From contig CM037781.1 in the NCBI GenBank assembly GCA_021229015.1, forward strand, positions 34,206,759 through 34,270,758: a stretch of DNA of 64,000 bases. The letters are read 5' to 3'. The DNA comes from Solen grandis (Eukaryota; Mollusca; Bivalvia; Adapedonta; Solenidae). A program made the position numbers and the translations under genes. Under the pieces are notes generated by a model. The model made no database searches and was not told where the DNA came from. It saw only the letters and a program-made list of their open reading frames with translations. Position 1 is the stretch's first letter. The number at the start of each line of letters is the position of its first letter. Shown one piece after another: positions 53,481 through 64,000 of this stretch.

Positions 53481-55660
53481 TTGTTTTGATTTTTTCTGTC
53501 AAGCGGTCAGAAAATTATGAATACCTTTTAGATTCCGCCTGGGTAACGGTGAAAACGGTAACACACCGCGTGAATAACAGATGAGAACCATCTATCGCGA
53601 TCGGTATTTAGACGTTCTAAACTTTTAACTTGTCCAAAGTTTCAAACGGCCAGTACCGTCTGTCAACGTACAACTGAGACTGCCGTCGGATTACTTGTGA
53701 TCGCGTAATGGCATGAAATAGACGTGATATACTTGCTACGATGTAGTCATGTTATCATAACAGATATCGAAACATGCTGGCCAATATTTTTGGGAGTAAA
53801 TGGGAAGTATTTATATCTACATCTTTTTTTAACCATTTTATATAAAAAAGACATGTTTTGCTATTTTTTATTGGTGCAATACTGTAATACTGCTTACTTG
53901 AAAGTGATTCGATTTTTAAGACAATTTGTTATTCACCAAAAGTAACAAAAGTAGTTTTAATTGAATTTTAACCATCATAGATCTGGCAGCTCTTACGTGA
54001 TTGAGTAGCAATCGAGAAAGAGAGAGATTTCAAGTTCTTATTCTGTTATTGCCAAAGGCTGTAGCTGAACTACCGTTTAAATACGTCAAGGAAGATGAGT
54101 TAGATAAATCGACTGACGTTTTTTAATACGTTCACTGGTGTTATTTAGTGATATGTGCGTCTGAAAATGAATATTGGTAAAACTTAGCAGATATTCTCTA
54201 TCTGAATTAAAGTAATTTCATTGCAGTAAAAAGTGTCCTTCAGTTCCTATTTCCCTAGAATTACATAGCTTGCATTTTCTTCCTGGAATGGTGTTCCGTC
54301 ATGGCGACGAGTTTCGACAGGTTAAACGTGATTTGCAGTTCTTATTTTAAGATATTTCCACAATCGCTTCCTATAATTAAATGTGATTTTTTTTTCTTCT
54401 ATTAAAAAAAAACATATATGTAATCGCAGGAATAATCTCCCCACATTTATCTAGTTAAAAATAACATCTTCAATATCACATAAAAGGGCAAATCCACAGA
54501 ATATATTTCTAGGAAAATAACCTACTTTTTAACATCTTTACTTCACCATATGTTAATTTCCAATTTCTTTTGCTCACAGGGCTTAAAAGACAATTTCAAC
54601 GATTAAAATTTCAATATGTTTATCGAAAATATGTCGAATTATCGAACTTACAGGGTGTCTCTACTCACTTTATCTTATTATATGTCAAATCCAATTTTCT
54701 TTCGAAATAGGGAAATACATTTATAATTAAGAATTATATCGAAGAAACGCAATAAAACTATTTTGTAAAAACAACTGATATTTCACAATGACATTTGGTC
54801 CTTATATAACCTTATAAAATCTGGTTTTACTTAAGCATATTTTAATTTGTAATTAATATTCAGTGTTCCGATTTTTATGATTACCGTTCTGTTTTTAAAT
54901 TATTTATTTCTTAAATGGATAATATTTTATCAATTTTTGTAAATACGACTTAGCATAAAATGTTTGCATTGAGGAAATAATCCAGTGATTTGCAGAAGAA
55001 AATAAAATTGTGGAATGTTAGTTTAGTAGCCTATGCTGATCAAGAGGCCGCTTGGAAAGGCGGCGCTTTTAAAAATGGCCTTGGAGCCGCATAATTTAAA
55101 AAGGGAGCAATGACCATCATTTTTTAAACTATGTTATAAGATTGAAAAAATATGAATACATTAATTGATTAAAAATAACAAGATTCAAAATACGCTTGTC
55201 ATCAATCGTTACTTAAGATGAAAATCGACACATTTAATGGACACCTAAACTCATAGGCCACGGGTTTTAAAACTTGGGTAACGGACCTCGCAAGCAACCT
55301 GATTCATTTATGCTCGGGAAAGGTTTTGGATGATATTTTGTGACGTTAAAGTATTCGGAATTTTGATTACATATCATAACTTGAAAAATCAATAAAACTG
55401 AAGTTTAATGATAACTACTGTAGAATCATTAATTTAAGTATATCATTTTAAGTATACTCTTTTTAACAGAATAAACGCAATTTTTTTTTTTTTTTTTTTT
55501 ATTACCGATATAATATAATCTAGTCAATATTATTCGAAGATGACTTTGTGACTGCATTCTAAACTTGAAATAGGCGACGTTGGGGAAAATCAATTTTTTA
55601 TCATTTTATTTATTTCCACCATTTAAATGAATAACCCCAAACTAACGTTATTGAATAAAG
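53481..55660. other. About 2.2 kb of AT-rich DNA, no gene seen
   Basis: Holds a run of 20 T at 55481-55500. The frame 53724-53945 has no family features. Confidence 0.45.
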
Positions 55661-55664
55661 ATGT

Positions 55665-55850
55665 GGTCCAGTGGTCACGTATCCGATTAAGGATCCGAAG
55701 GCTATGGATTCGAACCCCGTTGGAGGCTAGAATTCTTTACGACCTTCCCAGGCACAAAGTACTGATCCAACCCAGGAACCGTCGAGAGGAACTAATATAA
55801 GTTATAAGAGTTTGTTTCCTAATCGACGTAAGATAATATAGTTTAAACTC
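55665..55850 (+). mobile_element. tRNA-derived SINE (family D)
   Basis: GATGTGGTCCAGTGGTCACG (A box region), then CTATGGATTCGAACCCCG (B box), then a body with CCCAGGAACCGTCGAGAGG and AATCGACGTAAGATAATA, shared with 42515-42575. Confidence 0.65.
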
Positions 55851-56934
55851 AATAGATAATACATTGAGAGTTTAATTTGTTCCTAACCTTAGTTAACCAA
55901 GCCCATGAAGAAAGCAATCCATGAAAAAATGAATTCCCTTTTAATTGTTATTAGTATTTTTTTACAACACTGAACTGGAAATGGATCGAGAGCAGCTGCA
56001 CTAGGACATATTTAAGTGTTTCTTAAACACGTCTTGACAGATGTAGTGCCTGAGTCGCCGCTGTAAAGCCGGTTGTTTTCTTAATGGTTGAAATCAACAT
56101 CAGTTCTTACAATATTCTTGTCAGCGGATTCAGTTATTCGCGACATACCAATGTTGTTTAATATCGCCCTTGGGCACTTAGACTATAATAGTATTCCCAA
56201 GCCCTTTTCCTTTAACATTTTTATTATAATTATAAATAATGAAGAGATGATGATAATGATTAGAATGGTGGAATTATAATACATGTAGTCTAATAGTTCT
56301 TAATATGCCAGTTTAAAACCAATGCTGACATAATTATATGATATTTGAATGTTCCTTATCATTTCACACTTCTTTTAAGAATTTTTTAGCACTTTAGCGA
56401 TATTGCCTTGCAACATGAAATCAGGGAATTCTGTAGTAATGTCAGGAGAGAATAGAACACAGCAATGTTGGACTCTCAAGTGTGACTTTTATCGCAGTTC
56501 CAAAAGAACGTATTCAAGGCTATGCCGTTTGAATTCCAATTTCTATACGACGAAAAAGTCATGTGCCGAGAGTGTTTCCGCATTTTAAACAGCACGACCG
56601 CAAATGCACTATTATTTCAGGTCGTTCTTTTTTTACGATTGGTTGATTTTGCAATGGCTGGAAAGAAAGCTGGTAAATAACCGGATGTCGACGTCAGGGA
56701 AAATGCTATACAGTAAAAATAGAATGTAGAATAAGTAAATCACAAAATGATTGGGAAAAAAACACGAATTATTTTGTATTTTGAAGATAAGAGATAAAAA
56801 TAAGGTTCAATATCAGACCGTCAATAAAAAAAAAGTATGGCAGATATAACAATTTTTTCAAAGACGTCAAATCATGATTTATGAGTAGTGTAGGTGCAGT
56901 GTTTTTCGGTCAATATAGGTATACGATCTCGCAG
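55851..56934. other. About 1.1 kb without recognisable genes
   Basis: The frames 56088-56279 and 56403-56588 show no family features. Confidence 0.45.
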
Positions 56935-58203
56935 GTCACTATAGGTGTCAGTTCTTCCAGGCCAATATAGGTGTCAGTTCTTGCAGGTCACTATAGGTGT
57001 CAGTTCTTGCAGGTCACTACAGGTGTCAGTCTTAGCTTCTCCCTTTAGGTCTCAGTTCTAGCACCTCATTATAGGTCACAGTTCTTGCAAATCACTATTA
57101 GGTGTCAGTTCTAGCAGGCACTATAGGTGTCAGCTCTAGCAGGTCACTATAGGTGTCAGCTCTACAGGTCACTATAGGTGTCAGCTCTAGCAGGCACTAT
57201 AGGTGTCAGCTCTAGCAGGTCACTATAGGTGTCAGCTCTAGCAGGTCACTATAGGTGTCAGCTCTAGCAGGTCACTATAGGTGTCAGCTCTAGCAGGTCA
57301 CTATAGGTGTCAGCTCTAGCAGGCCACTATAGGTGTCAGTGCTAGCAGGTCACTATAGGTAGTCAGTCTCTACAGGCACACTATAGGTGCAGTTCTAGCA
57401 GGCCACTATAGGTGTCAGCTCTAGCAGGCCACTATAGGTGTCAGTCTAGCAGGTCACTATAGGTGTTAGTGCTACAGGCCACTATAGGTGTCAGTCTAGC
57501 AGGTCACTATAGGTGTCACTCTAGCAGGTCACTATAGGTGTCAGCTCTAGCAGGCACTATAGGTGTCAGTCTAAGCATTCATATGAGTGTCAGCTCAATG
57601 CAGACACTATAGGATGTCATCTAGCAGTCACTATAGGTGTCAGCTCTACAGGTCACTATAGGTGTCAGCTCTAGACAGCACTATAGGTGTCAGCTCTAGC
57701 AGGCACTATAAGGTTCAGTTAACACATAGTGTCACCAGCAGTCACTATAGGTGTCAGTCTAGCAGGCACTGAATAGGTGTCAGTCTAGCAGAGTTCTACA
57801 CTATAGGTGTCAGCTCTAGCAGGTCACTATAGGTGTCAGTCTAGCAGTCACAAGGTGTCAGTCTAGCAGGTCACTATAGGTGTCAGTTCTTAGCAGGTCA
57901 CTATAGGTGTCAGTTCTAGCAGGCACTATAGGTGTCATCTGCAGGTCACTATAGGTGTCAGTCTAGCAGCACTATAGGTGTCAGTCTAGCAGGCCACTAT
58001 AGGTGTCAGCTCTAGCAGCCACTATAGGTGTCAGTTCTAGCAGGCACTATAGGTGTCAGCTCTAGCAGGCCACTATAGGTGTCAGTTCTAACAGTTCACT
58101 ATAGGTGTTAGTGCTAGCAGGCCACTGTAGTTGTCAGTTCTTGCAGGTCACTATAGGTTCCATTTCTTGAAGGTCACTTTAGGTGTCGGTTCTAGAAGAC
58201 AAC

Positions 58204-58505
58204 TTTTATTATTATTACACCATATTTATAAGCACTTTTTTCATATATGTTATACGTCCAAAAGTGCTTTACAATCCGTTTAAACACAAAAAAAATAAGA
58301 GATGTAAAATATTGCAATGAAACCACCACGAAACTAAAACACTAAAATAAGGTGCGAAATCTAGTAGATGTTTAAAAAAAGTAACAACAGTTTTATAATA
58401 TCAAATGTATAAAGTAAAGTAAAGGTTCCCTGATAAATTAGAACAAACGGGAAATTAAATATAAACTGTAAAAAAACAACATTAAAATGATAAATCCACA
58501 ATAAC
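58204..58505. mobile_element. Insertion in the minisatellite, copy 1
   Basis: This unrelated 302-bp AT-rich segment begins TTTTATTATTATTACACC, with an inverted AAGCACTTTT/AAAAGTGCTTT pair. It lies after GAAGACAAC and ends at ACAATAAC. Its left flank is the same array variant as in copy 2 and in the empty site at 59599/59600. Confidence 0.8.
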
Positions 58506-58989
58506 ACTATAGGGTCATTCTTGAGCACTAGGTGTCAGTTCTAACAGGAAACTACAGTGTCAGTTCTTGCAGGAAACACAGGTGTCAGTCTAACGGCAAC
58601 TAAGGTGTCATTCTCCAGTCACTATAGGTGTCAGTTCTAGCATGTCACATAGGTGTGTGCATCTTGCAGGTCACTATAGATGTCAGTCTGCAGTTACTAT
58701 AGGTGTCAGTCTACAGCACTTAGGTTGTCATCTGCAGGTCCACTAAGGTGCCATTCTGCAGCACTATAGGTTCAGTTCTAGCAGCCATATGGTCAGTCTA
58801 GCAGGCCACTTAGTGTCAGTTCTAGCAGGCCACTAAGGTGTCAGCTCTAAGCAGGCCACTATAGGTGTCAGTTCTAACAGGTCACTATAGGTGTTAGTGC
58901 TAGCAGGCCACTGTAGGTGTCAGTTCTTGCAGGTCACTATAGGTTCCATTTCTTGAAGGTCACTTTAGGTGTCGGTTCTAGAAGACAAC

Positions 58990-59318
58990 TTTTATTATTA
59001 TTAAACCATATTTATAAAGCACTTTTTTCATATATGTTATACGTCAAAAAGTGCTTTACAATCCGTTTAAACACAAAAAAGAAAATAGGAGATGTAAAAT
59101 AATTGCAATGAAACCATCCACTGAAACTAAAAACACCTAAAATAAGGTGTGAATATCATAGTAGAGTGTTTTAAAAAATAAGTAACAACAGTTTTATAAT
59201 ATCAAATAGTATTAAAGTAAAGTAAAGGTTCCCTGATAAAATTTGAGAAGCAAACGGGGAAAATTAAATAATAAACGTGTAAAAAAACCAACATTAAAAT
59301 GATTAAATCCACAATAAC
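58990..59318. mobile_element. Insertion in the minisatellite, copy 2
   Basis: The same insertion as at 58204-58505 with the same junctions, 329 bp long. The length difference is spread over many one- or two-base indels, mostly in A runs. Confidence 0.8.
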
Positions 59319-60605
59319 ACTATAGGTGTCAGTTCTTGAAGGTCACTATAGGTGTCAGTTGTAAAAATAGGTGTCAGTTCTTCCAGGTCACTATAGGTGT
59401 CAGTTCTAGCATGTCAGTATAGGTGTGTGATCTTGCAGGTCACTATATGTGTCAGTTCTTGCAAGTTACTATAGGTGTCAGTTCATGCAGGTCACTTAAG
59501 GTGTCAGTCTTTGCATGTCACTAAAGGTGCCAGTTCTGGCAGGTCACTATAGGTTCCAGTTCTTGAAGGTCACTTTAGGTGTCGGTTCTAGAAGACAACT
59601 ATAGGTGTCAGTTCTAGCATGTCAGTATAGGTGTGTGATCTTGCAGGTCACTATAGGTGTCCGTTCTTGCAAGATACTATAGGTGTCAGTTCTTGCAGGT
59701 CACTTAAGGTGTCAGTTCTTGCAGTCACTTTAGGTGTATGTTCTTTCAGGCCACTATAGGTGTCAGTTTAAGCTTGTTCATTTAGATGTCAGTTCTAATA
59801 GGCCACTACATGTGTCAGTTCTTGCAGTTCACATAGGTTTCAGTCCTTACAGGTCAGTATAAGTGTCAGTTCTTGTGGGTCACTTAGGTGCCAGTTCTTG
59901 CAGGTCACTGTAGTTGTAAATTCTAGCAGGCCACTATAGGTGTCAGTTCTTGCATGTCACTATAGCTTTAAATTCTAGCAGGCCACTATGTGTTTTTGCA
60001 GCTCTAGATGGGTGTCAGTTCTTGCAGGTCACTATAGGTGTCAGTCCTAGCACGTCAACCTATGTGTCAGTCTTTGCAGTTCTCTATAGGTGTCCGTTCT
60101 TGCAGGTCACTATAGTTGTCAGTTCTTGCAGGTCACTATAGGTGTCAGTTCTTGCAGGTCACTATAGCTGTAATTTCTAGCCGGCCACTATAGGTGTCAG
60201 TTTTAACAGGTCACAATAGGTGTCTGTTCTTGCAGGTCACAATAGGTGTCTGTTCTTGCAGGTTTCAATAGGTGTAAGTTCTTGCAGGTCACTATAGTTG
60301 TCAGTTCTTGCATGTCACTATAGGTGTCAGTTCTTGCTGGTCACTATAGCTGTAAATTCTAGTAGGCCACTATAGGTGTCATTTTTGCAGGTCACAATAT
60401 GTGTCTGTTCTTGCAGGTTTCAATAGGTGTAAGTTCTTGCATGTCACTAAAGGTGACAGTTCTTACAGGTCACTATAGGTGTCAGATTTTGCAGGCCACA
60501 ATAGGCGTCAGTTCTTGCAGGCCACAATAGGTGACAATTCTTACAGTCCACAATAGACGTCAGTTCTTGCACGTCACTATAGGTGACATTTCTTGCAGGT
60601 TCCAC

Positions 60606-61734
60606 GCCACAGCATGTGGGAGCGGCTGCCCATCTGATATACTCTAAAATAGTTTCTTTTCTGTGGTCATCGAAACATAATTAGTGATTATTAAAAATGG
60701 ATTTCTTTTGTGTCAATTTTGAATTTCTAATCATTTCATGTTAATTCTTAGAAATATGTTCAAGAGGATTTCTTTCTAGCTGTTTAGTATTCTCCATTGA
60801 CCGAAGTGAATTAAACGTTGCATTACAGCTGGATTAAGAGGATCTTTTCTTTGTTATAATTATATTTTATTAAGTAATGTATTTTTTTAGTATTTTGATT
60901 TGGAAAACTGTGTAACAATAATGATATATTGAGCGTAAATATGATAAAAATTAATTATAGAATAATAATAAGAATAGAAATTTTTAATTGCTCATAAATA
61001 TTGTGATTTTACTTCATTATAACCTTATGCATTATCTTTGACTTTATGTATATCTATGTTTAAAATATAGGAGCAAGATTTGTTCCTGATGAAAGGAGAA
61101 TTCTTCCTTTTGTATAGTGAGTGTTTATCCTTACAATGTCAGTAATTTAAGTTAGCAATTAAGTCTCTAAATAAAACTCAAATAACAAATATAAATTTTG
61201 AACTAATTCCAGCTCATGTACATTATATCATTTCGGATTGTACTAACATTATGTGAAATGTTATAAAATCATAACAATTGTAAAAGAGTATTCTGCAATG
61301 ACCTAATTGAACTTAAGGATAAATAAAGGATTTTTTTTCTTCTATTTTTAGAATTCTCCGTTAAAACGCGGACACGCAAGAGAGTCGCGACACAACATAA
61401 AATCTTAAAGAAAATCATTTATAGTGATCCATATTTAACTGTAATATTTAAAGATAAAAATGTACGTACAAAATTATGTTATTGGATTTCTCCAGTATAT
61501 TCCTTTTGAGGTTATTTTCAATCAGGATATTGCCCTGGTTACTTCTCGGTTTCCTCTGGTAGGAAATTAAATGTACTTGGGGGAGAGGTCAAGACATAAT
61601 TTCTTTTAAGTTTTAATTTAATTCATGCCGATTTTGAAACTCATTATTGCAACTTATATTTGTCTCTCTCAATAGCTCCAGTCCTGTATGAATTAGTATG
61701 TTGCGCACAGGAATGTCAAGGTAAAGGTAAATAT
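60606..61734. other. About 1.1 kb without recognisable genes
   Basis: AT-rich, short frames only. Confidence 0.45.
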
Positions 61735-61825
61735 TTGCTCAAAATCGGGGGTTGAATCCACAGCCTTCGGATCAACAGAACTCTATATTCGATTCTACTT
61801 GACCAAGACGCCCTTCTGAATACCA
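61735..61825 (-). mobile_element. tRNA-like SINE head
   Basis: On the minus strand CGTCTTGGTCAAGTAGAATC (A-box-like) is followed by GATCCGAAGGCTGTGGATTC and AACCCCCG (B-box-like). GGATCCGAAGGCTATGGATT at 55695-55715 shows it is related to family D. The body is not seen downstream. Confidence 0.5.
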
Positions 61826-62429
61826 TTTGTATTATACAGAGTTGTAATTTGAGCATGAGATAATCAATAGAAACTGTTTAAATATATATGTATTTATATG
61901 TATAACTGTTATTTTAGATGATTATTTGCAACTAAATATCCCAGGAGCACAATTTCATTTGCAATTGAATACCATTATACTTCATAATTCTAAGTCACTA
62001 GTGAAACAAACCGGTTTGTTTTAGAGTCTTGCCCATGCAAAGATTAATCATGAAGGAAAGATATGCTGTTATTATTTATTGCAAAGTACTGTCTTAGATA
62101 TTAAAGAAACAAAGTTTGTGAAGACTTCACTTAAGGGAACATTGTAGTTAACTTATATATATAAAACAGTCCAAAATCTGTTTTCTCTCTTATCACTAAA
62201 TGGTGACAATATTCATGTTTGTTTCAATACCATTGCGTTATGGAAGTCGAAACTAAATAAAAATGTGTTAAAAATCAATACTGGAGATACCGTGCTTAAT
62301 AAACTGTTACGAAAAAAGAAAGTACTCAGGAGCGAAAATCGCAAAACATTCGGAGATATTTCGAACCATGACTGGCTGAAATTACCAGCGATAGCCAACA
62401 ATAAATGGGGATAAAATCATGGCTATGTA
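61826..62429. other. No gene seen
   Basis: The minus-strand frame 62213-62401 has no family features. Confidence 0.4.
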
Positions 62430-62515
62430 ACAGTTGGCGAAATAGTGCAGTGAATGAAGTAGTCAGTCTGTTCAGCATGGCAAAGGTTGTAGGTTCGAGT
62501 ACCAGTCAGGTAACT
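62430..62515 (+). mobile_element. tRNA-like SINE head
   Basis: TTGGCGAAATAGTGCAGTGA (weak A box) and GTAGGTTCGAGTACC (good B box) at about 48 nt spacing. Similar in layout to 38245-38345. Confidence 0.45.
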
Positions 62516-64000
62516 TTTTATAGAAATACGCCTGCTTCTTATATCATTGTTTTAAATCATATTCCCAAAGCAGCATTCCCTAATTGATATTAAGGAGATA
62601 TTAAATTTTCATTACTTTGTTACATTTCATGTAGAAACATTATATCAAGTAGAAAGGTATATACAACCTGAAACTCCCATTTTAAATTGGAATATCCTAA
62701 ATATCCTTAAAATTAATTATACAAGCCAAGAATAGTAATGCTTTACTCTGGCTTCTTTTGCTTACCAACATATGATTGGTTCAAATACAGTTTTATACAG
62801 CTGCGCCGTAAAAGGGTCAAGGCCTAAAATAGACTAAGAAATGCAAAGGCATTTATATGCTCCGGAAATTTTCTTTTGACGTAGTTTAGCATATATAGTT
62901 AGGACCACAAAAATGATGAGTATAATAAAAAGACATTTTGATTAGAAATTTAAGAGATTATATGTGTATGATGCGAATTAGTATGCGAGATACCAAATAG
63001 CAAGCATTATGGAATAACATGGTAAACATGATTGAAAGAAATTATTAATATGTTAAAAGAAACATTGCATGATATCAAAATTGAATCTATCCGTACATTC
63101 CGAATAAAGACATTATTAGCTTCTGTTTTAATTAAAGGAAGAAATAGACCATTTTCTTTTATTTCTGCCTGTATCAATGATTTACTTTATAGTACTCTTA
63201 GTTGTATCACAGTTGCTTTAAATTATACACACACATATATATTGTTTGCGTCTTCTTTTTCTTTTTTTTAGCCTACTTAACCCGGCAGTGAATCTTAAGT
63301 ACAAATACGATATGGGTTGTCTGAGAGAAAGACATAAATATACAATATTTATCCAACTGAAGGTTGTCGTTGAGATGATACAAAAAAAAAATTCCAATTC
63401 CTTTTTCTCTCATATATTGTATACTTGATGACATTGAAACAAGAAAGCAAGAATCTATCATCTTGTTTTAGCATGTCTGTAACGTAGCTCTATTCTAAAA
63501 TCTAGAACCAAAATAAAAACAGTGTAGATAAACACAAGTATTTTTGTTTTCAAATTAAAAACCAAAATCTTATGTTCATATCCAAAAAACAAAGACCACC
63601 AAACACAAAGTTCGTTATAGACAATGTTTATGTTTTGTATTGGAACTGATATGTTTCATGCGAAGTAATCGACTGATACTTGAGTTATTTTGCTCACAGA
63701 TTCATCATGGTAAATACAATTTCCTGTCTGACGTTCTCATCAAATTATGATATAAGTTATACGGATTTAACTAATGCTATCCTGAAAAAGGTCTTCATGA
63801 AAAAAGACATGACAGTACCGGTAAATAGAGTTGACATTGCGTCTGGCATAGTTATTAGACACACATCATGAATACATTTGTAGAACCTGGCTCGAATTCC
63901 AACAACAATACTTATCACTAAGTAATATCTAAATTCTTAAACTAGACAGATACACATTCCACAATTACTTTTTTATGAAACGTTCAAGAACACGACTTAG
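62516..64000. other. About 1.5 kb of AT-rich DNA, no gene seen
   Basis: The open frames at 63032-63271, 63246-63461 and 63680-63871 are short and show no motifs or splice-bounded structure. Confidence 0.45.

Larger units (their letters stand above)
56935..60605 (+). repeat. 26-bp minisatellite array, about 3.7 kb
   Basis: The unit is CACTATAGGTGTCAG followed by TTCTTGCAGGT or CTCTAGCAGGT, on the order of 100 copies. The CTCTAGCAGG type dominates at about 57120-57560, where copies are nearly identical. The TTCTTGCAGG type dominates after 59330, with more divergence. Two insertions of about 0.3 kb interrupt it (58204-58505, 58990-59318). Many single-base indels occur at 57550-57960 and 58500-58860. 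No protein is encoded. Confidence 0.95.

Noticed and set aside
57000..60600. TCACTATAGG in each minisatellite unit resembles the end of the phage T7 promoter
   Set aside because: Only about ten bases match, the upstream recognition half (TAATACGAC) is absent, and a phage promoter has no role in an animal genome. It could mis-prime T7-tailed primers but is not biology.
56935..60605. CRISPR-like array of regular short repeats
   Set aside because: There is no repeat-spacer structure. The units are contiguous, with no unique spacers, and the context is eukaryotic.

Overview
The window looks like gene-poor, repeat-rich DNA from a lophotrochozoan animal, most likely a bivalve mollusc. It is AT-rich, I find no convincing intact host gene, and nearly everything recognisable is transposon-derived. 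The bivalve call is inference from the mix of repeats (several tRNA-derived SINE types, TTAA-flanked hairpin MITEs, tandem non-coding repeats ending in a hairpin plus CTAA, decayed CR1-like and L1-like LINEs, an Env-bearing LTR retroelement). No species-diagnostic gene is visible.

Layout. 0.3-2.6 kb: a face-to-face pair of repeat ends, a tandem tRNA-derived SINE and a hAT transposon remnant. 2.6-5.9 kb: a decayed CR1-like LINE split by a SINE with an 8-bp target duplication. 5.9-6.4 kb: a minisatellite that reverses orientation. 7.1-13.7 kb: an L1-like LINE with an intact 338-codon ORF1 and a frameshifted ORF2, followed by a hAT-type MITE. 14.4-16.2 kb: a third, very decayed LINE. 16.8-20.8 kb: small repeats, a SINE, a tRNA-like sequence and an 822-bp element with 31-bp terminal inverted repeats that carries a TATA/CRE/initiator cluster. 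20.8-25.8 kb: a large non-coding element with about 0.9-kb tandem units, each holding a CTCF-like motif, broken by a 100-N assembly gap.

25.9-28.1 kb: small MITEs and microsatellites. 28.1-31.1 kb: the 3' half of an LTR retroelement on the minus strand (integrase tail, Env-like gene, tandem repeats, polypurine tract, 3' LTR). 31.1-35.6 kb: short palindromic MITEs and a CpG-dense inverted repeat pair. 35.6-41 kb: a third SINE copy, a direct duplication and older repeats. 43.2-44.4 kb: two exon-like segments, the only hints of host genes. 45.0 and 51.5 kb: two copies of a piggyBac-type hairpin MITE. 48.3-49.2 kb: a tandem array of about 150-bp units. 49.6-50.3 kb: a fourth LINE fragment. 56.9-60.6 kb: a 26-bp minisatellite of about 3.7 kb with two insertion-bearing copies and one empty copy of the same register. 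The rest is AT-rich sequence with SINE heads.

The parts do not form a shared pathway. They are independent mobile elements, often nested or side by side. The observations most worth following are the CTCF-like motif repeated in the 22.8-25.8 kb array, the promoter-bearing TIR element at 20.0-20.8 kb, the Env-like retroelement with a PPxY motif, the intact ORF1 beside a ruined ORF2, and the filled/empty insertion record inside the minisatellite.
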